From Enterospora canceri (lineage: Eukaryota > Microsporidia > Enterocytozoonidae), in assembly GCA_002087915.1 (NCBI GenBank), contig LWDP01000005.1, positions 49,266-113,265 of the forward strand: 64,000 nucleotides of DNA. Reading direction: 5' to 3'. Under the pieces are notes generated by a model. That model did no database searches, was not told where the DNA came from, and saw only the letters and a list, made by a program, of their open reading frames with translations. Shown one piece after another: positions 17,721 to 26,713 of this stretch. The first letter of the stretch is position 1. Each line of letters starts with the position of its first letter. The translations under genes and the position numbers were made by a program.

Positions 17721-19196
17721 TTACAGATAAACACGCTTGATGTCACTACGGGAGTATTCCTGGTTGCATTTTGGACAGAAGCGAGAGCGTGTTCTAAGAC
17801 GGTGTTCCAGACACTCCTCGCAGAAGCAGTGCATGCACGTGTCGATGACGTGCGTCTTCAGGTTGGATTTGCACAAGGCGCAATAAACGTATTCCTTGAG
17901 ATCCTGGATTTGCATGTGCAGGTCGACAGTGGTCGAATTGTCCCTGAATGCCTTCTCGTACGCATTCACAGTGGCCTCGTACGTCTTCGCCTTCTTCTCT
18001 AAACCAGCGCTCTTCTCTCTAAGCTCCTTTATTTCATTTAACTGTGCATAAATGGTTGTGACTTTGTCTTCTGCGCTCTTCTCAACCAGCCCGAGGTCTC
18101 GTTTGTAGACGCGAACTGCGTTACTCAGCTCGTTCACCGTTGCTGTCTTGTGAGCCAGCTCTTCCTCAACCGTACCATATTTCTCAATGTGCGTGTTTCT
18201 GGCTGTCTCAATTGCCTCCATGAGCTTTTCTATCTCCTTGACATGTCTCGCTGTTGTCTCCATGTTCTTCTCTGTCAACTTCGCCTTCGTTTGGTTCTCA
18301 ACTAGACGCATTTCAATCTCCCTGTTCTTCCTGTTCAGGTAGTTGATTTGTTCAATCAGCTTCGTGTTTTCCTTCGTGATATTTTCGTATGCCTCACTAA
18401 CTGACTTGATCTCCTCTATCATGTATTCATCCCCAGAAAGTGTCTTCTGTAACTCACCAGCCTCCTCCAGTCTCATTTCTACCATTTTAGTTGCCTTTTC
18501 TCTTTGTTCCAGTTCCATCTTGTTGTGCTTGTTCTCCTTGTCCTGGAAATAGAGTTTCTGCTCAAAGTTCTTTATGGTTCCCTTAAGCAACAGATTCTCA
18601 TTCTCCACCTTCTGCAATGCCTCTGTTACTGCAAGTGTGTCGTATAGAGCATTCCTATTCCTACATTCAGTCACATTATTAGCTGCTTCTTCTGCCCTAA
18701 CTACCGCTTTCTGTAACTCCAGAATTTTATTCTCTAATTCCAACACAATCTCCCTGCTCTCTCGCTCTTTATCTGCCATACTCTCATTTAGAATCCCAAT
18801 CTCCTCGTACAGGTAGTTGACTTGGTCTGGAAACGAGATAGTGACCATTTTGACATTTTCTTTGAACTTTTTCGGCTCATCCTCCTTTAGAGAAGCAATC
18901 TGCTCTCGTAACCCAGCAATCTCCTTCTCATACTGAAATATCAGCGTATTCTTCTCCTTCAGCACCGTCTTGGTGTCCTTCACACCCCACGCATTCCCAG
19001 CCTCAAGTGATTCGTTGCTCTTATCACACGCCAGATTCTCCTCATAGAGTCTCTTGTATCTCAAATAGTTGTCAACCAGGAAGTCTCTTTGTAGCTGCAC
19101 GACCTCTTTCCTCGCGTAGAGTGTCCTGAGCCCCGTTGAGATGTCGATCATCTTTTTCTTTGGTATTCGGTCGACGATTCCTTTGATTTTGGCCAT
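17721..19196 (-). CDS. BRE1: Bre1-like RING E3 ubiquitin ligase
   Basis: Bre1 with Rad6 ubiquitylates histone H2B. The 491-residue protein is almost entirely coiled coil (about residues 70-420) and ends in a C3HC4 RING finger at about 439-482: CALCKSNL, HVIDTCMHCFCEECL, FCPKCNQEY. A RING at the extreme C-terminus behind a long coiled coil is the Bre1/RNF20 layout. It is about 200 residues shorter than yeast Bre1. The start reads TTTAACCCATG, 31 bases from the divergent eIF2 alpha start. Other coiled-coil RING proteins share this plan, so Bre1 is the best rather than the only reading. Confidence 0.75.
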   Translation of the reverse strand: MAKIKGIVDRIPKKKMIDISTGLRTLYARKEVVQLQRDFLVDNYLRYKRLYEENLACDKSNESLEAGNAWGVKDTKTVLKEKNTLIFQYEKEIAGLREQIASLKEDEPKKFKENVKMVTISFPDQVNYLYEEIGILNESMADKERESREIVLELENKILELQKAVVRAEEAANNVTECRNRNALYDTLAVTEALQKVENENLLLKGTIKNFEQKLYFQDKENKHNKMELEQREKATKMVEMRLEEAGELQKTLSGDEYMIEEIKSVSEAYENITKENTKLIEQINYLNRKNREIEMRLVENQTKAKLTEKNMETTARHVKEIEKLMEAIETARNTHIEKYGTVEEELAHKTATVNELSNAVRVYKRDLGLVEKSAEDKVTTIYAQLNEIKELREKSAGLEKKAKTYEATVNAYEKAFRDNSTTVDLHMQIQDLKEYVYCALCKSNLKTHVIDTCMHCFCEECLEHRLRTRSRFCPKCNQEYSRSDIKRVYL

Positions 19197-19227
19197 GGGT
19201 TAAATTTTTGGCTCTTTTTGGCCCAGA

Positions 19228-20082
19228 ATGTTCGATTGTGGGATAAGCAGCGTTGATTTGCACGAAGGGCAGTTTGTGGTGACGAAGACAACGAAACTAC
19301 GAGAGGGTGTTGTGACGGTGCAGCTGTTGGAGTACGAGATGAAGGAGGGGCTGATAATGCCAAGTGAGTTGAGCAGAAAGAGAATCAAGAACGCATCTCA
19401 GGCTACCAAAATAGGAAAGACAGAAGTGTGTCAGATCATAAAGATAGAAGGAGGCAACATCGACCTGAGTTTGAAGCAGGTTGATGAGAAGGAGAAGACG
19501 GAGGCAATGACGCAGTTTAAGCAGAACAAGCTGGCCTATGGAATAGCAGAGAAGGCAGCAAAGAAACTCAGTCTCAAAACAAGGGCAGTTTATTCAAAAT
19601 TAAAGGGGCGTATTGAACAATATGGGGAATTGTACAACTTTCTGGCTGCGGTGAAAGAGAATACGGAAATCATAGACACAGGCTGTGATTACGAGAGGGT
19701 GTTGGTTGAGGTGATTACGAACGAGTTCAAGCCAGAAAAGGTGAAGATTAGGGCGGATGTGGATGTGAACTGCTACAAGAGCAATGGACTGGCTAAGATC
19801 AAGGAGGCACTTGCTGCTGGTGAAGCAGCAGAAGCAGAGGTGGAGATCTGTTTGTTGAATACGCCGACATTCTCAATCACAACAACGAGCAACAGCAAAG
19901 AAGAGGGCTTTGAGAAAGTCAGAAACGTGATGGATGTGATAAGAAGCAAAATTGAGGAATCAAAGGGCACATTCAGCATAATGTCAGAACCAAAAATATA
20001 CGGGGAGAAGACAAAGCACAACAAGCTGAAATTCAAAGAAACGGTCTCTGATGACAGCAACTCAAGTGACTCTGATGAATAA
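19228..20082 (+). CDS. SUI2: Translation initiation factor eIF2, alpha subunit
   Basis: Regulatory subunit of eIF2. The 284-residue protein begins with an S1-type beta-barrel. The segment MPSELSRKRIKN at about residues 45-56 matches the LLSELSRRRIRS loop in which Ser51 is phosphorylated in other eukaryotes; that serine is present. The helical and alpha-beta domains follow (KIRADVDVNCYKSNGLAKIK), and the C-terminus is acidic and Ser-rich (SDDSNSSDSDE). CCC lies three bases before the ATG. The retained serine, with eIF2B epsilon in the same window, makes stress control of initiation plausible. Confidence 0.93.
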   Translation: MFDCGISSVDLHEGQFVVTKTTKLREGVVTVQLLEYEMKEGLIMPSELSRKRIKNASQATKIGKTEVCQIIKIEGGNIDLSLKQVDEKEKTEAMTQFKQNKLAYGIAEKAAKKLSLKTRAVYSKLKGRIEQYGELYNFLAAVKENTEIIDTGCDYERVLVEVITNEFKPEKVKIRADVDVNCYKSNGLAKIKEALAAGEAAEAEVEICLLNTPTFSITTTSNSKEEGFEKVRNVMDVIRSKIEESKGTFSIMSEPKIYGEKTKHNKLKFKETVSDDSNSSDSDE

Positions 20083-20126
20083 TTTAATATTAGTTTTCTA
20101 ATTTCAATCAGGTGTTTTGAACCCTA

Positions 20127-20768
20127 ATGTTCTGGTGCTACTTGATTCTTCCTGTTTCAATGACTGCATCTAGTAAGAAAAGACAGTGTGAAAATGATGT
20201 AGCAAATCCAGCTTCAAAGTGTGTGCGCTTTGCAGCTGACTCGTCACCTGAAATCAAGGATGAAACCAGAGAAGAGCCTCTTCTTGTGTTAACTCAAATC
20301 TATGAAATACCAAAATATCAGACAAATTTCACATTCATCAAACCTGAGGAACCTTCTTCTGATGATTTGACTGATTCTGATGCAGAAGACTCATTGATTT
20401 GTAAAGAATGTGTGTGTTCCGCTGATTCTGATGATAATTGCGTTGCAGTAGAAGAAAAACAGGTGTTTAACACCGATCAAAGAGAGTTTCTGACTGTTGT
20501 AGTGGAGTATAATGCAGCTAGAACCATGTATTATATCAGATCAAGTAAGTTATTGGAGAAAATGGGTGATAAAAAGAGAAAAGGTGAGCTCAATGATTCA
20601 GAACGTGAACAGGTACAGAATTTATTATTTGAAAGTCGCATTTTATTACTGGAATATCACAAATTGCTTGATTTGGAGGACAGGTTGAAGCTAAAAGGGT
20701 ATATTTCAAACAGAGATAAGTTCTTAATATCTGGTATAATCAATACAGTACTCAAGTTGCTGAAGTGA
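20127..20768 (+). CDS. Hypothetical protein
   Basis: 213 residues with an acidic, Cys- and Ser-rich N-terminal half (SDDLTDSDAEDS, then CKECVCSADSDDNC) and a helical C-terminal 100 residues. CCC lies two bases before the ATG at 20127; an internal ATG (MTASSKK) is an alternative start that would drop the odd hydrophobic lead FWCYLILPVS. No family recognised. Confidence 0.6.
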   Translation: MFWCYLILPVSMTASSKKRQCENDVANPASKCVRFAADSSPEIKDETREEPLLVLTQIYEIPKYQTNFTFIKPEEPSSDDLTDSDAEDSLICKECVCSADSDDNCVAVEEKQVFNTDQREFLTVVVEYNAARTMYYIRSSKLLEKMGDKKRKGELNDSEREQVQNLLFESRILLLEYHKLLDLEDRLKLKGYISNRDKFLISGIINTVLKLLK

Positions 20769-21071
20769 TCAATAATTAATCAATGTTACTCTTATCACTA
20801 CCCTGATTGTCAACTCTGTTATCCTCTTAGTTGTAGACATCTACTTCACGATGAGTTTCACTGAACCATTCTATTCCCCACAACAGTCACCTGCCTATTT
20901 ATCATTCCTAGATCAAATATTGCATATTTATCTAAACAACACATCCAATACCCAAAACAGTGGTATCATCCATATTTACAGTTACAATACGGTCTATCAT
21001 CAACCACCAATCCCCTATTTCGAAAACAGGCGACTTTGCTACCTTAAAATTTTTCTCAATCCCCTAAAAGA
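20769..21071. other. Intergenic region upstream of TAF2
   Basis: About 300 AT-rich bases. A 74-codon open frame at 20851-21075 lacks a start signal and overlaps the TAF2 start, so I see no gene. CCCC at 21063-21066 is the TAF2 start signal. Confidence 0.6.
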
Positions 21072-24000
21072 ATGAAAATTTATAAACAGCGTAATGTGTA
21101 TTATCTCGACCTCAAGAAGCAAATACTGTCAGGATACACTGAAATACACGTCAGAAGAGAGTACAAGGAGAACAGATTCACATTCAGGTGCTGCTGCCTG
21201 ACCATTACGTCTGCGAAGATATTGGCTGGAAATGGAATTGAACTTGAACCAAAATGGGTTTCGAAGGGGAGACCTGCAGCGAAGGAGGAGTCTGATGGAT
21301 TCGAGCTGCAGATTCCCAAGACATTCAAGCTCTCCACCTTTGTGCTACGCGTGCTCTACGAGAAGGAGAAGGACTCTCCTGGTGTCATCTACTATGAGCC
21401 AGTTGGGAAGAATGACGAGCATAGGGAGATGGTGGTGTACGATGCGGTGTACTCTGCGCCGTACATGGAGCAGATCACCGACATCGAGATGATCTACGTG
21501 ATGCCAAACAACCGAAACATCGAAATTGCATCTTCTGGCAAGTTTGTCTCCTTCAGCGAGAAAGAGAATAGCCTCATTTATGCGTATGAATCAAGGATGA
21601 CGTGTCCATCGAGCATCAAATTTGCCCTTGGAACGTACCAGGCGCAGTCATTTCTGGAAGAGGGGACGCTCTACACGCCTGGAAACTTCGACCTGTTTCT
21701 CGACGAGTTCGTAGGGGACATGCAGAACATCATCAGGTACATGAACTGCTACAGCGAGCTGCCTGTTCCAACTGTGGTCTTCACGTTGTGCCCCTTTTTG
21801 TCACTGACTGGGAGGAACCTGATTGTGCTGAATTTGAGCAGCCTGGGCCGATCACGGGACATCGAAATGAACTTCGGGCTGAAGGAGACGCTCTGCGACC
21901 TGCTGGCCGAGCAGATGTTCATGTTCTTCAACCACAGCCTGGTCGACTCGTGGATATTCCAGGGACTCAGCGGATACCTCGCTGACATGGCTCTCAGGTT
22001 CCTGATGGGCCACAACACGTTTCTGTTCCGATACAGCGAGGACAAGGAGTTTGTGATCGAGAACGACGTGGTTGAGCCACCGCTGTTCTACTCGGAGCGA
22101 AGGAAGTTCGACTACAAGTCGCATTTCTTCAGGGCCAAATCGAAGCTGGTTTTCCATACGCTCCACAACCAGCTTTCTGGTGCATTTGTGAAGAAGATGA
22201 TTCTGGCAGTGACACGAGCAAAGCAGAACGAGTTCAGAAACAACACGGTTGAGACGAGGAGGAGCAGGCCGCCAGTCCACGCGGAGCAGTCGCATCAGTC
22301 GCACTCCTCGTCGAGTCGAATCACAGTCAGAATCACCAAATCAGTGAAGTTCCAGAAAGTGATCAAAATCGAGTTGCCGAAGAAGAGGCAGCCGCTGGTG
22401 GCGGTGCGGGGGCAGGAGACCGGGATCGAGGAGCTGATTGGGCTCGAGGAGCCGCAGGCTGAGGACGAGGGCTGCTTCACGCCCTTTTTCATCAAAATAA
22501 TCAAGGACTCCTCTGGGAAGGACATGAAGAGCTTCTTCGACTTCTACGTCTTCAATGCCGGGCTGGTTGTGATCGACCTGAACGTGCGACTGAACACGAA
22601 GAAGGGCCGCGTGGTGATAGAGACGAAGCAGACGAGCACAACGAGGCTGAAGACGGCAAATACGGCACACTACTCCTTCGTGAAAATCAAGTCAGTCGAA
22701 ACAGATGGAACATTCAACCAGAAGATTCTGCTGAATGGGCAGAACTCGTACGCGATTCACAAGAAGGCGGAAGGGGGGACGGTGCTGTTCATTCGCGCAG
22801 ACTGCAAGCGAGAGATTCTGGGACGAATCAGAGTCAACCAGCCCGAGGCCCTCTACGTCGAGCAGCTGCTCGACAAGAACGTGACTGGGCAGCTCGAGGG
22901 AGTCGACTTCTTCAGAAACAACACGAGCAGCAAGGCCATTGACGTCTTGGAGCGAGTGGCAGAGAATCCCCACACTTTTCACCAGGTGAAAAACAGGATT
23001 TATGGGATACTGGCAAACGTGTTCACGAGGACGTACGATCCAGTGGACGAGACCGAGTCCAAGTACAACGGGCTCATGCGACTGATTCAGATGTTCATCA
23101 AACTCAGGTGCGTCCCAAACTCAACCATTGTAAAAAACACCGAAATGGGCATATTGAACTTTCTGATTCAGAAGTCACTCGTGAAGAAGATCACCGACTT
23201 CCACACCGACCAGAACGAGACTGCAGACGGCACAAGCAACGTGAGTGTGGTCGTGGCGTTCCTGAACAACATCATCAACTACAATGACACCACCAAGGAG
23301 CACTTTGATGATCCATACTATTTGGCAAATATTCTGAATAAGCTGACAATATACAAGTTGCACCTGAATGAGGACATCAGGACCATTCTCAGCAGCGTAG
23401 AGCGATTCAGGCTGCTTGACATGGTCTTTCCGTCCCCAAGGAATCTGATCACGAAGACGTGTCTGATTTGTTTGATGCGTTTTGCATACGCGAACAAAAT
23501 CAGGCTCAGAGAGGAGTTTCTGACTGGGCTATCAAAATACCCAAATTACATAGAATTGAGAGTGGTGGCAATAGAGGCACTCTTCCTGTTTCACATCGAG
23601 ACAGTGGAGTTCAGGGCATTCGTAGGCGACAGGCAGATCGTAGTAGCAGTTCTGAAGATCATAATAAAGATGGTTGAACTGGGATTCAGGAGCATTAGAG
23701 TATGGCTCAAGCAGAACTATAACGACATTCTGGATGCGTATAGGCCGTGTATGGGACTGGAGGAGAGCGAGTACTTCGAAATTGTGCTGGGAAAGCACAC
23801 TGTGAATGAACACGAATATTTGCAGCAGAAAGTATTCGAGATCAATTATGCATTGGAACACAAGCAGGGAATAAGCAAAGTTGTCGAACGGGTGTTGGGA
23901 TCAAAGAAGATTGTGCTCAGGGACTTCGTTAAGTTGCGGAAGATGGTGTTTGCTCGCACACTGAAGCTGAGACTGCCCCTTGTGAAGGAAGAGCAGATTG

Positions 24001-25079
24001 AGGAGTACGAGAACAGATTCAAAATATGCCTGAAATACACCAAATATAGGCCAATTAACGAGTTCAAGGGCGTATTGCTACGACTCAGAACACACGGGAT
24101 CATTATACGATATAGAAACTGCGATATTCCATTTCTGATAATGCAAGGAATCAGGGCCAATAAGAGTTTTACTGGAATTGAGAAATATCTCAGGAGTCTC
24201 AAGCACATGGAGAAGTACGACACCGATGCACTTCCAATAAGAAGAACAGAGGAAGAGTACACCAGAGAGAGGATGATTGTGACACACATGGAGCAGAAAC
24301 AGGGTGGCAGCAACAAGCATTACACGCTGGCCAACTTCCTTGATTCGCTCTACTCAAAAAGTATCAGATTTGTATTCTTATGCATTCCAATAACAAGCAA
24401 GGTCTATCTTGGATGCAAGAACATGGTCTCAGTGATAGAGAAGACGCTCTACCAGCATTCCACAATTCAGAAGACCGTGACACTGCTGGATGAGGTGACC
24501 AGAAAAGAGGCCATTGATTTCGTAACTGGGCTGCTTCAAAATGAGAAGTATTCGGTATTCAGGAAAATGGTTGATACGGAAGACTACAAGAACTACAATG
24601 ACGTAATCAGAACACCAATGTGTCTGGAAAGAGTATTGGAGAAGCTGGTGATCAATGATGATCTAAAGGGAGTGAAGTATCAGACGTGCGACTGTCTCTG
24701 TTTGGATTTGAGGCGGATTCCACGAAATGGTCTCCAATACAACCTGAAAAACAGTGAGATCCATCACACGGCTGAGATATTACAGGAGGAGATCAACATG
24801 TTCATATCACAGCACATTCAACCAAAACCAACGAGATCAAAGAGGATTCTGGCACAGATGTTCAAGAAGCACGACACCAAGAACTTTGATTTGGAGATTG
24901 ATTTGGGGAATGTGCGGACATGGGAGGACTTGGATAACGAGCTGACTGAGATCAAGAAGAAGTATTCTCGCTACTCTCAGAATGGGAGGATGCTGGGCGA
25001 GAAGCTGTTGCAAGTCAGACAGGAGATCGAGGGCACGTTCTTCGTGGCCAATGGTCGCATCACAAACATTGATGAATAA
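21072..25079 (+). CDS. TAF2: TFIID subunit TAF2 with C-terminal bromodomain-like region
   Basis: A general transcription factor subunit that binds the initiator region of promoters. The 1335-residue protein has an N-terminal M1-aminopeptidase-like fold without the zinc-binding HExxH. Landmarks are the beta-sheet start (QRNVYYLDLKKQILSGYTEI) and the segment SWIFQGLSGYLADMALRF (about 290-307), typical of TAF2. A long HEAT-like helical region follows. Near the C-terminus (about 1150-1245), VFRKMVDTEDYKNYNDVI, TPMCLERVLEKL and LQYNLKNSEIHHTAEIL line up with the ZA loop and helices of a bromodomain. A Ser/Glu-rich insert lies near residue 400. The bromodomain assignment is by eye. Confidence 0.82.
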   Translation: MKIYKQRNVYYLDLKKQILSGYTEIHVRREYKENRFTFRCCCLTITSAKILAGNGIELEPKWVSKGRPAAKEESDGFELQIPKTFKLSTFVLRVLYEKEKDSPGVIYYEPVGKNDEHREMVVYDAVYSAPYMEQITDIEMIYVMPNNRNIEIASSGKFVSFSEKENSLIYAYESRMTCPSSIKFALGTYQAQSFLEEGTLYTPGNFDLFLDEFVGDMQNIIRYMNCYSELPVPTVVFTLCPFLSLTGRNLIVLNLSSLGRSRDIEMNFGLKETLCDLLAEQMFMFFNHSLVDSWIFQGLSGYLADMALRFLMGHNTFLFRYSEDKEFVIENDVVEPPLFYSERRKFDYKSHFFRAKSKLVFHTLHNQLSGAFVKKMILAVTRAKQNEFRNNTVETRRSRPPVHAEQSHQSHSSSSRITVRITKSVKFQKVIKIELPKKRQPLVAVRGQETGIEELIGLEEPQAEDEGCFTPFFIKIIKDSSGKDMKSFFDFYVFNAGLVVIDLNVRLNTKKGRVVIETKQTSTTRLKTANTAHYSFVKIKSVETDGTFNQKILLNGQNSYAIHKKAEGGTVLFIRADCKREILGRIRVNQPEALYVEQLLDKNVTGQLEGVDFFRNNTSSKAIDVLERVAENPHTFHQVKNRIYGILANVFTRTYDPVDETESKYNGLMRLIQMFIKLRCVPNSTIVKNTEMGILNFLIQKSLVKKITDFHTDQNETADGTSNVSVVVAFLNNIINYNDTTKEHFDDPYYLANILNKLTIYKLHLNEDIRTILSSVERFRLLDMVFPSPRNLITKTCLICLMRFAYANKIRLREEFLTGLSKYPNYIELRVVAIEALFLFHIETVEFRAFVGDRQIVVAVLKIIIKMVELGFRSIRVWLKQNYNDILDAYRPCMGLEESEYFEIVLGKHTVNEHEYLQQKVFEINYALEHKQGISKVVERVLGSKKIVLRDFVKLRKMVFARTLKLRLPLVKEEQIEEYENRFKICLKYTKYRPINEFKGVLLRLRTHGIIIRYRNCDIPFLIMQGIRANKSFTGIEKYLRSLKHMEKYDTDALPIRRTEEEYTRERMIVTHMEQKQGGSNKHYTLANFLDSLYSKSIRFVFLCIPITSKVYLGCKNMVSVIEKTLYQHSTIQKTVTLLDEVTRKEAIDFVTGLLQNEKYSVFRKMVDTEDYKNYNDVIRTPMCLERVLEKLVINDDLKGVKYQTCDCLCLDLRRIPRNGLQYNLKNSEIHHTAEILQEEINMFISQHIQPKPTRSKRILAQMFKKHDTKNFDLEIDLGNVRTWEDLDNELTEIKKKYSRYSQNGRMLGEKLLQVRQEIEGTFFVANGRITNIDE

Positions 25080-25102
25080 TTAAACTGCCTATTTTAGGCC
25101 CA

Positions 25103-25459
25103 ATGGCAGGGGATTCCTCAAACGAGGGCATTTCAGATTTCTCAGGTGAAAGCAGCTCAGATCCATTCGAGTTCAACGAGGACTACGAGATTCTGCTGAG
25201 CCAGAAACAGCAGATTTTTGAGATGAGAAATGAGCTGCTTGATCTGAAAACGAGGGGATTTGACTCATTGAACGATCAGAACAAAAAATTGATAAAAGTG
25301 TTTCTAGGCTACGTGTACAAGTTGGGGATGTTGGATGATGAAATGATCAATGCCATGACAGATAGAATAATAGAGGGCAACTACGAGGGAGTGATGATTG
25401 AAGTATTGAGCAAACGAGTACTAAACAAGGGTGAAATCATGGACTACCTGAAAAAGTAG
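25103..25459 (+). CDS. Small acidic hypothetical protein
   Basis: 118 residues. The first 30 are Ser/Asp/Glu-rich (SDFSGESSSDPFEFNEDYE) and the rest is helical. The start is TTTTAGGCCCAATG, a strong example of the window's signal, so I consider the gene real. It sits 23 bases after TAF2 and 13 before the next gene, all on one strand. No family recognised. Confidence 0.65.
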   Translation: MAGDSSNEGISDFSGESSSDPFEFNEDYEILLSQKQQIFEMRNELLDLKTRGFDSLNDQNKKLIKVFLGYVYKLGMLDDEMINAMTDRIIEGNYEGVMIEVLSKRVLNKGEIMDYLKK

Positions 25460-25472
25460 GCATTTTTAGACC

Positions 25473-25871
25473 ATGGAAAGCAAAAGGATAAAAACAGACG
25501 AAATTGGCCATTTCACGACACGCGTGGACACGTTGCTTGCTACGACGACTGAACAGACTCAAAAGAACGAAGCGAATGAGGAGAAGCCAGAGCAGAAAGC
25601 GTACAAAGCGAGTGAAAACATAAAGAAGTTTCTGGTGTCAGATGATGGATTATCACGAATTGTGAGGATTCTGAGAGTGAACAAGAAGAAGAGTGTGATG
25701 GATCAGGTTGATTACGTCATTGACTTCTACATGACATGGGCCAGCAGTGTCCCAGTCAGAAAGACGCTGCAAATCAACAAATACGACGTATTGAAGTTCA
25801 TTGAGGTGTTTCTGGGAGAGAAGACCAAGTTGGATGAAGAAGAGTGGAATCAGGCAGTTCGTCGTGTCTGA
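25473..25871 (+). CDS. Hypothetical protein, possibly helical-bundle
   Basis: 132 residues. The N-terminal half is polar, Lys/Glu-rich and probably disordered. The C-terminal 70 residues form several amphipathic helices (GLSRIVRILRVNKKKSV, VDYVIDFYMTWASSVPVRK) faintly like a TFIIS N-terminal/Iws1-type bundle, too weak to call. The start has TTTTAGACCATG, an ACC variant of the signal. It ends 53 bases before the next gene. Confidence 0.62.
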   Translation: MESKRIKTDEIGHFTTRVDTLLATTTEQTQKNEANEEKPEQKAYKASENIKKFLVSDDGLSRIVRILRVNKKKSVMDQVDYVIDFYMTWASSVPVRKTLQINKYDVLKFIEVFLGEKTKLDEEEWNQAVRRV

Positions 25872-25924
25872 TGGCCGATCACATTCCGATTTGCTCACTT
25901 TTTAATTTGTTGTTTCAGGGGCCC

Positions 25925-26671
25925 ATGGCTGAACAATCAGGATTCAGGAACTTCAAGGCACAGATCATGGACGTATCAAAGGAGCAGCTTAGTGACAAAT
26001 ACATCACGGAGCTGTGGGAGAAGCTACCAGAAAGCGAGAAGATCTACTTCTACGGTGAAATAGAACATGGAAGTCTGGAAGTGAAGAATCCAGATAGTTT
26101 ATGCTATGATGGGCAAATATGCACTGGAATCAAGAGGACGCAATACGATGAAAGCAGCAAGTTGGATGCAGAAGAGTTCTTGAGAAATGCATTCTATCTA
26201 CCAGAACACGAATTGGGAACAGTGAAAAGGAACGAAACTGGGTACAAGGCAAATGTATTTTACAACAGACACGATTTGCCTAGTTTCAATTCAAAGACAT
26301 TGGAAATGAGGGACAATGCGAGTGGGAAGAATGTTCCAGAGGATGACGGACTGCTATGGGGATTCAGTAACCCATCTTTCAGTTACAATAGCGACTCATT
26401 CAAAAACTACCTACTTTATGCGTATTATGGAATAGAACCATACAAACAAAATAGTTACAGAACAAACAAAGAATTCTACAGGGAAAACAACCTTAAAGAA
26501 GTGGCATTTGTTGAAGCATGTAAAAACACCCTTACATACATTCTGATGTCACAGGACACGTCTATCACGTTCAACGACGCCAGACAAGTTGCAGATGGCC
26601 TCTACGGTGCATTGGAACTCGGTGACCTGGTCTATTTGTATGAAAACAGAATTAGGAATCTCGTGGTTTGA
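25925..26671 (+). CDS. Hypothetical protein
   Basis: 248 residues from the ATG at 25925, which is preceded directly by CCC (GGGGCCCATG). The frame runs back to 25844, overlapping the preceding gene, but the extra part looks like translated spacer. The protein is soluble, rich in Asn, Tyr, Glu and Lys, with no membrane segment, zinc motif or family that I recognise. Confidence 0.68.
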   Translation: MAEQSGFRNFKAQIMDVSKEQLSDKYITELWEKLPESEKIYFYGEIEHGSLEVKNPDSLCYDGQICTGIKRTQYDESSKLDAEEFLRNAFYLPEHELGTVKRNETGYKANVFYNRHDLPSFNSKTLEMRDNASGKNVPEDDGLLWGFSNPSFSYNSDSFKNYLLYAYYGIEPYKQNSYRTNKEFYRENNLKEVAFVEACKNTLTYILMSQDTSITFNDARQVADGLYGALELGDLVYLYENRIRNLVV

Positions 26672-26713
26672 TGCATCCTAATAAGCATAAATAAATGTTA
26701 TGCATTTTAGCCC

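Noticed and set aside
20851..21075. 74-codon plus-strand open frame before TAF2
   Set aside because: No signal before its ATG, overlaps the TAF2 start and has spacer-like composition.
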